Part shown: positions 7,501 through 16,410 of the stretch, piece after piece
Numbering within the stretch: the first letter of the stretch is position 1
Layout of the letters: each line of letters starts with the position of its first letter
Origin: Burkholderia stabilis
Lineage (GTDB): Bacteria > Pseudomonadota > Gammaproteobacteria > Burkholderiales > Burkholderiaceae
Direction of reading: 5' to 3'
Assembly: GCF_001742165.1 (NCBI RefSeq)
Contig: NZ_CP016443.1
Location: forward strand, 248,001 to 312,000
DNA length: 64,000 bases
Translations under genes and position numbers: made by a program
The notes under the pieces: model-generated
Told to the model about the DNA's origin: nothing
The model's input: only the letters and a program-made list of their open reading frames with translations
The model's database searches: none

Positions 7501-9015
7501 ATGTCTTCATCACGCATCCTCGCTCCCGCCCTGCGTTCGCTCGTCCGCACCGCCGACGAAGCCGCCGCGCTGATCCGTCCCGGTATGACCGTCGCCATGA
7601 GCGGCTTCACGGGCTCGGGTTATCCGAAGGCCGTGCCGACCGCGCTTGCCGCCCACATCGACGCGGCGCACGCGCGCGGCGAGGACTTCCGGATCAACGT
7701 GCTGACGGGCGCATCGACCGCGCCGGAACTCGACGGCGCGCTCGCCCGCACCAACGGCATCTCGATGCGGCTGCCGTACCAGTCCGACCCGACGCTGCGC
7801 GACAAGATCAACGCCGGCGAAGTCGATTACCAGGACGTTCACCTGAGCCACGTCGCGCAATACGCGTGGTTCGGGCTGTACGGCGATCTCGACGTCGCGA
7901 TCGTCGAAGTCGCGGGCATCCGCGAGGACGGGCTGCTGATCCCGTCCGCGTCGATCGGCAACAACAAGACGTGGCTCGAACGTGCGAAGCACGTGATCCT
8001 CGAGGTCAACTCGCGCCAGCCGCTCGGCCTCGACGGGATGCACGACGTCTATTACGGCACCGCGCTGCCGCCGCATCGCCAGCCGATTCCGCTGACGAAG
8101 AGCGACGACCGGATCGGCGAGCCGTACCTGCGCTGCCCGGCCGACAAGATCGTCGCGATCGTCGAGACCGATGCGCCGGATCGCAGTAATGCGTTCTCCG
8201 CGCCGGACGAAACGTCCAAGCAGATCGCGCTGCAACTGATCGACTTCCTGCGCCACGAAGTGAAGCGCGGCCGCCTGCCGGAAAACCTGCTGCCGCTGCA
8301 GTCGGGCGTCGGCAACATCACGAACGCGGTGCTCGCGGAACTCAGCTCGGCCGGTTTCTCGAACCTGACCGCGTATACCGAAGTGATCCAGGACGCGATG
8401 CTCGACCTGCTCGACGACGGCACGCTGAGTTTTGCGTCGGCTACCGCGCTGTCGCTGAGCCCGGCCGCCGTGCAGCGCTTCGCCGACGAAATCGCGACGT
8501 TCCGCGAGAAGATCGTGCTGCGCCCGCAGGAGATCAGCAACCATCCGGAACTCGTGCGCCGCCTCGGCTGCATCGCGATGAACGGGATGATCGAGGCCGA
8601 CATCTACGGCAACGTGAACTCGACGCACGTGATGGGCACGAAGATCCAGAACGGCATCGGCGGCTCGGGCGACTTCGCGCGCAACGGCTACCTGTCGTGC
8701 TTCATGTCGGCGAGTACCGCGAAGGGCGGCGCGATCTCGCGGATCGTGCCGATGGCGAGCCACGTCGACCACACCGAGCACGATGTCGCGGTGGTCGTCA
8801 CCGAGCAGGGCCTGGCCGATTTGCGCGGCCTGTCGCCGAGGCAGCGCGCGCGCAAGGTCATCGCGACCTGCGCGCATCCCGACTACCGGCCGATGCTCGA
8901 GGATTACTTCGAGCGCGCGTCGCGCGAGAGCTTCGGCAAGCACACGCCGCACCTGCTCGCCGAAGCGCTGTCGTGGCACGAGCGCTACGTGCGCACGGGG
9001 ACGATGAAGGCCTGA
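7501..9015 (+). CDS. succinyl-CoA:acetate CoA-transferase / acetyl-CoA hydrolase family
   Basis: A 504-aa class-I CoA-transferase. The catalytic Glu falls at residue 294 (AYTEVIQDAM), the same number as in the characterised Acetobacter aceti AarC; GVGNITNAV (269-277) and the C-terminal GLADLRGLSPRQRA are also typical. AarC-type enzymes swap CoA between succinyl-CoA and acetate, bypassing succinyl-CoA synthetase and detoxifying acetate. The ATG at 7501 has no good ribosome binding site; AGGAG at 7449 is too far and out of frame for use. It stands alone, convergent with the efflux gene. Confidence 0.9.
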   Translation: MSSSRILAPALRSLVRTADEAAALIRPGMTVAMSGFTGSGYPKAVPTALAAHIDAAHARGEDFRINVLTGASTAPELDGALARTNGISMRLPYQSDPTLRDKINAGEVDYQDVHLSHVAQYAWFGLYGDLDVAIVEVAGIREDGLLIPSASIGNNKTWLERAKHVILEVNSRQPLGLDGMHDVYYGTALPPHRQPIPLTKSDDRIGEPYLRCPADKIVAIVETDAPDRSNAFSAPDETSKQIALQLIDFLRHEVKRGRLPENLLPLQSGVGNITNAVLAELSSAGFSNLTAYTEVIQDAMLDLLDDGTLSFASATALSLSPAAVQRFADEIATFREKIVLRPQEISNHPELVRRLGCIAMNGMIEADIYGNVNSTHVMGTKIQNGIGGSGDFARNGYLSCFMSASTAKGGAISRIVPMASHVDHTEHDVAVVVTEQGLADLRGLSPRQRARKVIATCAHPDYRPMLEDYFERASRESFGKHTPHLLAEALSWHERYVRTGTMKA

Positions 9016-9025
9016 CGCGGCCCGC

Positions 9026-9047
9026 GGCGGGCGCGCGTGCGCCCGCC
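9026..9047. terminator. GC hairpin between convergent genes
   Basis: A perfect 9-bp stem, GGCGGGCGC / GCGCCCGCC, with a 4-base loop, 10 bases past the CoA-transferase stop and before the end of the convergent efflux gene at 9055. There is no T tract on either strand, so intrinsic termination is uncertain. Confidence 0.4.
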
Positions 9048-9054
9048 GTCGTCG

Positions 9055-10584
9055 TCAATCCATCACCGCGTGCGCGGGATCGACGCTCGGCGCTTTCTGC
9101 GGCGGGCGGATCAGCAGCAACAGCGGAATCATCAGCAGCGTCGCGACGAACATCAGCTTGAAGTCGTTCAGGTACGCGATCATCGTTGCCTGCTGGTTGA
9201 TCGTGCGGTCGAGCAGCGCGATGTCGAGGTGGCTGCCGGACATCGCCTGCACGGCCGGGTTGAACGGCGTGATCTGCGCGGCGAGATCGGCGTGCGACAC
9301 CTGCGTGTTGCGCGTCATCAGCGTCTGCACGATCGAGATGCCGATACTGCTGCCGATGTTGCGCATCAGGCTGTAGGTGGCCGTGCCGTCCGCGCGCAAC
9401 TCGGGCGGCAGCGTCGAGAACGACAGCGCGCTCAGCGGCACGAACACGAGCCCCAGCCCGAAGCCCTGGACCACGCCCGGCCACACGATGTCCGATTCGG
9501 ACAGCACGATCGTGTACTGCATCATCTGCCATAGCGCGAGCGCCGATATCGATAGCCCCGCGAGCAGCAGCATTCGCGCATCCACGTATTTCAGCAGCCG
9601 TCCGACGAACAGCATCGCGATCATCGTGCCCGCGCCGCTCGGCGCGGTGACGAGCCCGGTCGTTGCAACCGGGTAGCCCATCAGGTTCTGCAGCATCGGC
9701 GGCAGCAGCGCGCGCGTCGCGTACAGCACCGCGCCGACCACGAAGATGAACAGCGTGCCCGTCGCGAAGTTCGGGTCGCGCAGCAGCTCCGACTTGAAGA
9801 ACGACGCCTTGCCGACGGTCGCCGTATGCGCGAGGAAGAACGCGAAGCTGAGTATTGCGACCAGCGCCTCGATGCGGATCTCGTAGGAACCGAACCAGTC
9901 GAGCTGTTCGCCGCGGTCGAGCATCGCCTGGAACGCGCCGATCGCGAGCGCGAGCGTCGCGAAGCCGAACGCGTCGAATTTCACGTGCGGGCGCGGCGCA
10001 CGCGCGGGCAGGAAGGTCAGCACGCCGGCGAGCGCGAACGCGCCGATCGGCACGTTGATGAAGAACACCCAGCGCCAGTTGTAGCTGTCGGTGAGCCAGC
10101 CGCCGAGCGTCGGGCCGAGGATCGGGCCGACCATCACGCCCATCCCCCAGATCGCCATCGCCTGGCCTTGTTTCTCGCGCGGGTTGATGTCGAGCAGGAT
10201 CGACTGCGACAGCGGCACCAGCGCGGCGCCGAATACGCCCTGCAGCAGCCGCGCGCCGACGATCTGCACGAGCGATTCGGACAGCCCGCACAGCGCCGAT
10301 GCAATCGTGAAGCCGCCGATCGAGATGATCAGCAGCCGCTTCATGCTGAGCCGGTCGGACAGCCAGCCGGTGAGCGGCGTCGCGATCGCCGCGGCGACGA
10401 TGTAGGAGGTCAGCACCCACGTAATCTCGTCCTGCGATGCGGACAGCGTGCCCTGCATGTGCGGCAACGCGACGTTCGCGATCGTGCTGTCGAGGGTCTG
10501 GATCAGCGTGGCGAGCATGATCGACAAGGTCAGCATCGGCCGGTTCAGGGCGGGCGAAGCGGGGGCGTCGGCGGCGGGGTTCAA
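9055..10584 (-). CDS. DHA2-family (EmrB/QacA) multidrug efflux MFS transporter
   Basis: A 509-aa, 14-TM proton-driven exporter. Family marks are LDSTIANVALPHM in TM1, WLSDRLSMKR in loop 2-3, and the TM5 motif C stretch around GPILGPTLGGWL. No EmrA membrane-fusion gene lies beside it, although EmrB pumps usually need one. It is divergent from a MarR regulator with a dyad operator between them, so it is probably derepressed by a toxic compound that the regulator binds. Confidence 0.92.
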   Translation of the reverse strand: MNPAADAPASPALNRPMLTLSIMLATLIQTLDSTIANVALPHMQGTLSASQDEITWVLTSYIVAAAIATPLTGWLSDRLSMKRLLIISIGGFTIASALCGLSESLVQIVGARLLQGVFGAALVPLSQSILLDINPREKQGQAMAIWGMGVMVGPILGPTLGGWLTDSYNWRWVFFINVPIGAFALAGVLTFLPARAPRPHVKFDAFGFATLALAIGAFQAMLDRGEQLDWFGSYEIRIEALVAILSFAFFLAHTATVGKASFFKSELLRDPNFATGTLFIFVVGAVLYATRALLPPMLQNLMGYPVATTGLVTAPSGAGTMIAMLFVGRLLKYVDARMLLLAGLSISALALWQMMQYTIVLSESDIVWPGVVQGFGLGLVFVPLSALSFSTLPPELRADGTATYSLMRNIGSSIGISIVQTLMTRNTQVSHADLAAQITPFNPAVQAMSGSHLDIALLDRTINQQATMIAYLNDFKLMFVATLLMIPLLLLIRPPQKAPSVDPAHAVMD

Positions 10585-10639
10585 GCGGGTGTCTCCGTGG
10601 GGCGGTCGCCGTGGGCGGCGATCCGGTATGGCTCAAATT

Positions 10640-10653
10640 ATAAGCACGCTTAT
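10640..10653. promoter_or_regulatory. MarR-type operator dyad
   Basis: ATAAGC-AC-GCTTAT is a perfect 6-2-6 inverted repeat in an AT-rich patch between the divergent efflux (start 10584) and marR (start 10720) genes. Its length and composition fit MarR-family operators. Confidence 0.55.
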
Positions 10654-10673
10654 TATATATCCGCTCATCGCCT

Positions 10674-10685
10674 GGTCTCGAGACC
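10674..10685. promoter_or_regulatory. second palindrome upstream of marR
   Basis: GGTCTCGAGACC is a 12-bp perfect palindrome 20 bases to the right of the ATAAGC dyad. It lies where the -35 region of the marR promoter would be, so it could be an autoregulatory site or chance. Confidence 0.3.
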
Positions 10686-10707
10686 GGGGCCATTCGCGGC
10701 TTGACCC

Positions 10708-10713
10708 TATAAT
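10708..10713 (+). promoter_or_regulatory. consensus -10 box directly before marR
   Basis: A perfect TATAAT ends 6 bases before the marR ATG at 10720. Transcription would start on or next to the start codon, so the mRNA would be leaderless or nearly so. No convincing -35 is seen 17 bases upstream. Confidence 0.4.
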
Positions 10714-10719
10714 CCGCGG

Positions 10720-11160
10720 ATGGACAAGACCTACGAGAACCGGATCGGCTACCTGATTTCCGACGTGGCCCGCCTGCACGGACGCCTGTACGACCGGCGC
10801 GCGAAGCGCATCGGGCTGACGCGCGCGCAAAGCCGCGTGCTCGCGTACCTGACGTGGAAGGGCGAGATGAATCAGGCGCGGCTCGCCGAATGGCTCGAGA
10901 TCACGCCGATCTCGCTCACGCGGCTGCTCGACCGGATGGAAAGTTATGGCTGGATCGAACGCATCGCGAACGACGACGACCGCCGCGCGTTCGTGATCCG
11001 GCTGACCGACAAGTCGCGCGAGATCTTTCCGCAGATGCTCGAAGTCGGCGATACCGTCGCCGACGACGGCCTGCGCGGCTTCACGCGCGACGAGCGCGAC
11101 ACGCTGGTGCGGTTGCTCGGGCGCGTGCGCCACAACCTGATCGACTGCGGCGGCGAGTGA
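10720..11160 (+). CDS. MarR-family transcriptional regulator
   Basis: A 146-aa winged-helix repressor. The recognition region (NQARLAEWLEITPISLTRLLDRM) and the wing with its DDDRRAF motif are clear, flanked by dimerisation helices at both ends. It is divergent from the DHA2 efflux gene, the usual layout for MarR control of drug export, and it probably also represses itself through the dyads between the genes. No ribosome binding site precedes the ATG. Confidence 0.92.
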   Translation: MDKTYENRIGYLISDVARLHGRLYDRRAKRIGLTRAQSRVLAYLTWKGEMNQARLAEWLEITPISLTRLLDRMESYGWIERIANDDDRRAFVIRLTDKSREIFPQMLEVGDTVADDGLRGFTRDERDTLVRLLGRVRHNLIDCGGE

Positions 11161-11216
11161 CGCGGGCGCCCGCTCGGGCGCGCCGCCCATGACAAAAACA
11201 AAGAGAACACTGAGAG

Positions 11217-12287
11217 ATGACCCAGGCACGACGAATCGGCCGGAAGGCCCGTATCGCGATTTTCACTGCGCTCGCACTGGTGCTGAGCCTGGTGATCGGC
11301 ATCGTGTGGCTTGCGCAGGGCGATGCGCCCGAGACGTTCGACGAATCGATGGCGAAGGCGAAGCTCGGCGACGTGAGCGGCGAGTTCAACGTGGGGCTGA
11401 TGTACGAGCACGGTGACGGCGTCGAGCGCAATCCCGTCGAAGCGGCGAAGTGGTACAAGCGGGCCGCCGATCATGGCGATGCGTCCGCGCAGAACAATCT
11501 CGGCACGTTTTACGAAACCGGAACCGGCGTGGCGCAAAGCCGTTCGGAGGCCGTGAGCTGGTATCGGCGCGCGGCCGCGCAGGGCAATGCGAACGCGTGG
11601 TGCAATCTCGGCCGCGCGTACGAGGACGGCGAAGGCGCGCCGCAGGATCGTGCGGAAGCGGTGCGGCTCTATCGCCTCGCCGCCGAACAGGGGCTGGCCA
11701 GGGGGCAGTTGTATCTGGCGATGATGTACGACGCCGGAACCGGGGTGCGGCAGGATTTCGCGGAAGCCGCCAAATGGTATCGGCGCGCGGCGGACCAGGG
11801 CGATCCGCAGGCGCAGAACAGCCTCGGCTACCTGTACGACGCCGGGCAGGGCGTGACCCGGAGCGACACCGAGGCGTTCAAGTGGTATCGGCTCGCCGCG
11901 GAACAGGGCAACGCAAGCGCGCAGAACAATCTCGGCATGATGTATGAAAACGGGCAGGGCGTGCGCCGAGACGACGCCGAGGCCGCGAGCTGGTATCGAC
12001 TTGCCGCGGCGGAGGGCGTCAATACATCGCTTTTCCGCCTTGGGATGCTGTACTACGTGGGCAGCGGCGTCGAACATGATCCGATCGTCGCGAACGTGCT
12101 TTTCGAGCTGGCCGCCGCCGCAGGCAACACGCGCGCGCAGCCGTATCTCGATCAGGGCGCGAAGCTCACCGCGCCGGCGGATCTCGAGAAAGCCGCGAAG
12201 CTGCGAGCCGAAATGAGCCGGCCGGGCAAACTGCTCGACGCGCTCGACCATTACGAGAAAACGGCGCAACGAAGCGACGGCGACTGA
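11217..12287 (+). CDS. Sel1-repeat (SLR/TPR-like) protein with N-terminal membrane anchor
   Basis: A 356-aa protein with a basic N-terminus and one TM segment (about 12-33), then seven consecutive 36-residue Sel1 repeats with the signature A-x-NLG-x-x-Y-x-x-G-x-GV...A-x-x-WYR-x-AA-x-xG. The chain forms an alpha solenoid that would face the periplasm and bind partners. The C-terminal 35 residues are charged and not repeated. Sel1 proteins often act in envelope stress or secretion, but nothing here fixes the role. It follows marR by 56 bases, so cotranscription is possible. Confidence 0.9.
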   Translation: MTQARRIGRKARIAIFTALALVLSLVIGIVWLAQGDAPETFDESMAKAKLGDVSGEFNVGLMYEHGDGVERNPVEAAKWYKRAADHGDASAQNNLGTFYETGTGVAQSRSEAVSWYRRAAAQGNANAWCNLGRAYEDGEGAPQDRAEAVRLYRLAAEQGLARGQLYLAMMYDAGTGVRQDFAEAAKWYRRAADQGDPQAQNSLGYLYDAGQGVTRSDTEAFKWYRLAAEQGNASAQNNLGMMYENGQGVRRDDAEAASWYRLAAAEGVNTSLFRLGMLYYVGSGVEHDPIVANVLFELAAAAGNTRAQPYLDQGAKLTAPADLEKAAKLRAEMSRPGKLLDALDHYEKTAQRSDGD

Positions 12288-12406
12288 CGCCGGTCATCGG
12301 TCCGTTTCGCGCCAGATCGGCATGAGCCGGCTGCCTTCCATCCGGCGCGCGTGGCCGTCGATGATGTGGCGGCGCGGCAGCCGGTTGCGCGTCAACGCGT
12401 CACGCG

Positions 12407-12904
12407 TCAGCGGACGAGCGCGGACAGGGCAAGCGCCGCCAGATAGAGCCCCACGCCATACGACAGGTGCGTGACGAAGCTGCGCCGGCGCGCGACGCCC
12501 GGATGCGGCGTGCGCGACGCCGCGATGCCGAAGCCGAACGCGGGCTGCATCACGAAGAACGGCGCAACGATACTCACGAGGCCGGCGACGAGCGCGGGCA
12601 GCAGTGTCGGCGCGCCGATCCATGCCGTTCCCGCAATCACGACGGGGAGTGTCGCGAACGCGATGCCGATCGCGTAATGCGCGATCCAGCCGAGCACACG
12701 CTCGCCCGGCACGGGCGGCGCGGCCACGATCGACACATGGCGGAACCGGCCGCGGATCATGTGGCCGATCCAGCGGCCGACCAGCGCGTAGTCGAGCGAC
12801 GGAACGCCGAACGCACGCCGCCGGAACACCGTCCACAGATCCAGCAGGAGCGTGGCGCCCGCGCCGATCAGCAGCACGTCGAGCAGGACGTCGAGCATAT
12901 TCAT
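12407..12904 (-). CDS. DUF2938 small membrane protein
   Basis: A 165-aa protein with about four hydrophobic segments and the DUF2938 features LDLWTVFRRR near the N-terminus, GWIAHYAIGIAFA in the middle and FGFGIAASRTPHP towards the end. Function unknown. It is divergent from a MerR regulator, with a MerR-type promoter between them that reads towards this gene, so it is likely induced by whatever the regulator senses. Confidence 0.8.
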   Translation of the reverse strand: MNMLDVLLDVLLIGAGATLLLDLWTVFRRRAFGVPSLDYALVGRWIGHMIRGRFRHVSIVAAPPVPGERVLGWIAHYAIGIAFATLPVVIAGTAWIGAPTLLPALVAGLVSIVAPFFVMQPAFGFGIAASRTPHPGVARRRSFVTHLSYGVGLYLAALALSALVR

Positions 12905-13011
12905 TGCACGCCTCCGGAACGAACGGCGACGGCTGCGCGGCGCAGCGGAATGGGGTTGGGTTTCAGCGGTTTCATGGCAATCCAGGCTTGTCTTTACGAA
13001 GTCGAGCGACT

Positions 13012-13042
13012 ATCTTGCAACTTCAAGTTCACTTGAGGTCAA
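13012..13042 (-). promoter_or_regulatory. MerR/SoxR-type promoter for the DUF2938 gene
   Basis: On the minus strand TTGACC (13037-13042) and CAAGAT (13012-13017) are separated by 19 bases, the overlong spacing typical of MerR-activated promoters. The spacer overlaps an imperfect 10+10 dyad at 13020-13039 (ACTTCAAGTT / CACTTGAGGT) that closely resembles the enterobacterial SoxR box. The -35 element is only three bases from the regulator's own ATG, so binding should also control the regulator. Confidence 0.6.
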
Positions 13043-13044
13043 GC

Positions 13045-13473
13045 ATGAGCCGTCTGGATATTGCGGAGGTGGCGCGGCGCACGGGATTGCCTGCATCGAC
13101 GCTGCGTTACTACGAGGAAAAGGGGCTGATCGTCGCGAACGGCCGCCACGGTTTGCGTCGGCAATACGACGAATCGGTGCTGGAGCGCCTGGCGTTGATC
13201 GCGCTCGGCCGCGAGGCCGGTTTTTCGCTCGACGACATTCTCGCGATGTTCGGCGCGGACGGCCGGCCCGCGATCGATCGCGCGAAGCTCGACGACAAGG
13301 CCGACGAACTCGACCGCACGATCCGCCGTCTCGGTGCCGTGCGCGATGCGCTGCGGCATGCGGCCGTGTGCCCGGCGCCGAGCCATCTCGAATGCCCGTC
13401 GTTCCAGAAGCTGCTGCGCATCGTCGCGCAACGTCATCCGGCGCGCCGCGCAACGAAGACGAACGGCACCTGA
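13045..13473 (+). CDS. MerR-family transcriptional regulator
   Basis: A 142-aa MerR protein. The HTH and wing (DIAEVARRTGLPASTLRYYE) are followed by a dimerisation helix (about 75-110) and a short sensor tail with Cys109 and Cys117 (CPAPSHLEC). SoxR needs four Cys for its [2Fe-2S] cluster; only two remain here, so it is not SoxR although the DNA site looks like a SoxR box. The tail might be a thiol or metal switch; that is inference. The start was chosen because it gives the canonical MerR N-terminus. Confidence 0.9.
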   Translation: MSRLDIAEVARRTGLPASTLRYYEEKGLIVANGRHGLRRQYDESVLERLALIALGREAGFSLDDILAMFGADGRPAIDRAKLDDKADELDRTIRRLGAVRDALRHAAVCPAPSHLECPSFQKLLRIVAQRHPARRATKTNGT

Positions 13474-13523
13474 GCGGCGCGCCTGCGCGACGTCACACGC
13501 TGTTTCCGTGATCGACGGATGCG

Positions 13524-14405
13524 TTATCCCGCGTAATACACGCGGCACTCCATCTCGCGCCCGCGCACGATGCGCTTGCCGGCGAGCGATCCGAACGTTT
13601 CAGTGACGACGGTGCGCTGATGCTCGCACTGCACCGCGTCGTAGAAATAGAGCGAGACCCAGTCCGTCGTGCGGCCGGATTCCGGCGCGCGCGCGGCCGC
13701 GTGCAGGCACAGCGCCGTGAAGTGCCAGCCGCCTTTCGTCATGTGCATCACGGGCGGCGGCTCGCTGATGTCCGCGTTCAGGCGCCGGGTCACGAGCGTC
13801 GGCAGGACGCCGGCGGCGGCCTTGTTGCGGTACAGGCGATCGATGTAGAGCAGCAGCTCGACGGGGGGCTCCGTGCCGGGGCCGGCGTCCTGCACGTGGC
13901 CTTGCCAGCGCCGGCGGCGGCTCAGCACGTCGTCGAGCGCGGTGCGGATGCCGGCCGCGCGCCGCGGGCCGACGCCCGTGATCGTTTCGAGCTGGCCGTT
14001 GCGGGCCGCCCGTTCGAGTTCCTCGAGCGTATCGATGTGCAGCAGGTCGTGAATGCGCAGCGCGAGCCCGTGGCCGATGCCGGGCACGGCTTCGAACGCG
14101 GATGCGCGTTCGGCGTCGCCGCACAGCCGGTCGAGCTGGCGCCAGTGTCCCGTCACCAGCAACTCGGCGATCGCCTGCGCGACGCCCGTGCCGATTTCGG
14201 GCAGCGCGCCGAGCGCGTCGACGCCGCCGGCCTCGAACCGCGCGCGGATGTCGTGGTCGAGCGCATCGACCGTTTCAGCCGACGCGCGGTACGCGGCGAC
14301 GCGATACGGATTCGCGCCCTGTTCGGCAAGGCGTTGCGCGGCCTCGCGCAGGCATGCCGCGATATGCCGGTTTTCCTCGTACGTTTGGCTGGCGATCGTC
14401 TGCAT
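13524..14405 (-). CDS. helix-hairpin-helix protein related to the N-terminal domain of family-X DNA polymerases
   Basis: A 293-aa protein. Residues 1-75 resemble the 8-kDa domain of PolX (ANPYRVAAYRASAETVDAL), followed by HhH motifs ALPEIGTGVAQAI, VPGIGHGLALRIH and ITGVGPRRAAGI. The C-terminal 120 residues are a separate domain that is not a polymerase palm, and no catalytic Asp triad is seen. It may bind gapped or branched DNA. The ATG at 14405 is preferred over a TTG at 14429; neither has a good ribosome binding site. Confidence 0.78.
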   Translation of the reverse strand: MQTIASQTYEENRHIAACLREAAQRLAEQGANPYRVAAYRASAETVDALDHDIRARFEAGGVDALGALPEIGTGVAQAIAELLVTGHWRQLDRLCGDAERASAFEAVPGIGHGLALRIHDLLHIDTLEELERAARNGQLETITGVGPRRAAGIRTALDDVLSRRRRWQGHVQDAGPGTEPPVELLLYIDRLYRNKAAAGVLPTLVTRRLNADISEPPPVMHMTKGGWHFTALCLHAAARAPESGRTTDWVSLYFYDAVQCEHQRTVVTETFGSLAGKRIVRGREMECRVYYAG

Positions 14406-14534
14406 GACGAGGGACGTGGGGAAGCACAAACGAAATTAACGCGGCGAGCGATGCGCCGGTCGGCTTTTCTCCATTGTCGTGACACACGATCAACAAAACT
14501 TGATGCACGTCAATGGCAAACGCTTGCGTGAAGC

Positions 14535-14562
14535 CACGGTCGTGCCGGCAGGCACGACCGTG
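14535..14562. terminator. 12-bp perfect hairpin past the sigma factor gene
   Basis: CACGGTCGTGCC and GGCACGACCGTG pair perfectly around a GGCA loop, 16 bases past the sigma factor stop. The stem is strong but has no T tract, so it may stabilise the 3' end rather than terminate. Confidence 0.4.
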
Positions 14563-14577
14563 TGTGGCGCGACGCGG

Positions 14578-16113
14578 TTACGCGTCGAGAAACGACTGCG
14601 CGTTTTCGGCTTCGGCGGCCGTGCGCAGCGCGGCGAGCGCGCGTTTTTCGATCTGCCGCACGCGTTCGCGCGACATGCCCGCGTCCTGCGCGATTGCGTC
14701 GTAGGTATCGGGCTCGCCGCCGCCGAGGCCGAACCGCCGGCGCAATACGTCGGCCTCGGCGGTCGTGACCGACCGCAGCAGCGCCGTCACGCATTCGCGC
14801 ATGCGCGTGTCGGCCAGTTGCTCGAACGGGCCGGGCGACGCCTGATCCTCGATCAGTTCCACGAGGCCGGTGTCCGCGTCGGGCAGCGGCGTGTCGAGCG
14901 AGACAGGTTCGGCGGGCAGCGCGAGCACTGCGCGCAGCTTGTCCTCGGCGAGCCCGGTTTCGGCCGCGAGTTCGGCTGGCGTCGCGCGGCGGCCCGTGCG
15001 CTGGCGAAAGCGCAGCGCATGCCGCTGTACGCGCTGGTACTGGTCGCCGACGTGCACGGGCACGCGGATCGTGCGTGCGCGATCCGCGACCGCGCGTGTG
15101 ACCGCCTGACGAATCCACCAGGTCGCATAGGTCGAGAACTTGAACCCGCGCCGGTATTCGAATTTCTCGATCGCGCGCATCAGGCCGACGCAGCCGTCCT
15201 GCACGAGATCGGACAGGTCGACGCCGCGGTTCAGGTACTTGCGCGCGATCGACAGCACGAGCCGCAGGTTCGCCTCGAGCATTGCGCGCGTCGCGTCGCG
15301 CACTTTCTGCTGGCCATCGCTCAGCGCGGCCCCGAGTGCCCGCCGCGCGACCGCGTCGAAGCCGGCGGTTTCACCCGTGGCGATGTCGCGCGGCGCGGCC
15401 GCGAGCGCGCGTACGACACGGCTTGCGTCGTCGACGGCCGGCGCGTTCCATGCGAGCGAACCGAGCAGGGCGGCCATGGCGTTGCGTGCGTCGCGGTATT
15501 CGGCCGAACGGCAGCCATGCTGCAGCAATGCGCTGCGCAGCGCCGAGACGGCAGCGTGCAGCGCGTCGTAGCTGGCGGGCGCCGGCGTGTCGGCGTCGTC
15601 GTCATCGGCCGCGCCGGTTGCACCGGCGGCACCCGTTGCGCGGTGACGCGCAAGCAGCGCGTCGACCGCCGCTGGATAACCGGCGATCGCGTGCAGCATC
15701 TGATGGCGGCCCGTCTCGATCTCGCGGGCGAGGACGATTTCGCCTTCGCGCGTGAGCAGCGGCACCGCGTGCATGCGCCGCATGTAGAGCGCGAGCGGAT
15801 CGGTCGACGCGCTCGTGCCGCGTGCGAGATCGCCGAGCACGGCCCGGCCTTCGTCGAGCGCGTCGCGATCGACGTCGACCGGTGCCGCGCTGGCGAACGG
15901 CGCAGGCACGGCCGGCTCGTCGAGCACGGCGATGCCGATGTCGGCGAGCGCGGCGCGTACGACCTCGAGCGCGTCGGGGCTGTCGCTTTCGGGCGGCAGC
16001 ACGTCGACAAGGTCGGCGTGTGTCAGATAACCCTGTTCGCCGGCGAGCGCCAGCAACTGGATGATCGGATCGAGCGGCGTGTCCGCCCGAGGAGTGGGGC
16101 GTGGCGTAGTCAT
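14578..16113 (-). CDS. RpoD-like sigma-70 family factor
   Basis: A 511-aa primary-type sigma factor. Region 1.1 ([21 protein letters not shown]) is followed by 1.2 ([10 protein letters not shown]), a variable Ala-rich non-conserved region, 2.1-2.4 ([44 protein letters not shown]), region 3, and 4.1-4.2 ([23 protein letters not shown]). Regions 2.4 and 4.2 look intact, so it should read ordinary -10/-35 promoters. It is shorter and more divergent than housekeeping RpoD, so it is probably an alternative group-2 factor. The start 35 codons further upstream (16218) adds only Arg/Ala-rich sequence and is less likely. Confidence 0.88.
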   Translation of the reverse strand: MTTPRPTPRADTPLDPIIQLLALAGEQGYLTHADLVDVLPPESDSPDALEVVRAALADIGIAVLDEPAVPAPFASAAPVDVDRDALDEGRAVLGDLARGTSASTDPLALYMRRMHAVPLLTREGEIVLAREIETGRHQMLHAIAGYPAAVDALLARHRATGAAGATGAADDDDADTPAPASYDALHAAVSALRSALLQHGCRSAEYRDARNAMAALLGSLAWNAPAVDDASRVVRALAAAPRDIATGETAGFDAVARRALGAALSDGQQKVRDATRAMLEANLRLVLSIARKYLNRGVDLSDLVQDGCVGLMRAIEKFEYRRGFKFSTYATWWIRQAVTRAVADRARTIRVPVHVGDQYQRVQRHALRFRQRTGRRATPAELAAETGLAEDKLRAVLALPAEPVSLDTPLPDADTGLVELIEDQASPGPFEQLADTRMRECVTALLRSVTTAEADVLRRRFGLGGGEPDTYDAIAQDAGMSRERVRQIEKRALAALRTAAEAENAQSFLDA

Positions 16114-16410
16114 GTCGATGGCGGCGCGAGCCGCGTTCCTGTCTGGGCGGGCCGAAGTCCGCCGGGTTCGGGCTGCCGGTTGGCCGCGAACGCCCGTCCG
16201 CGCCGGTCTGCCTGACATCGTTCAAGGTGAGGGCATTTGCGCCAACTTCAACGCGGGCGCGGCTGACCTGCCAGCACGCGGCATGCCTGCACGATCGCCC
16301 GGTGCAGGAAACAAAAAGTAACCGATCATACCTGCGGAAATCTGCAGGGGACGTAAGCTACAGTCAGGCGCGCGCCTGGCGGCGACGCGCGGATTCTGCC
16401 GGAGCACGAG

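Noticed and set aside
13045..13473. Calling this regulator SoxR because of its DNA site
   Set aside because: Only two of the four cluster cysteines are present.
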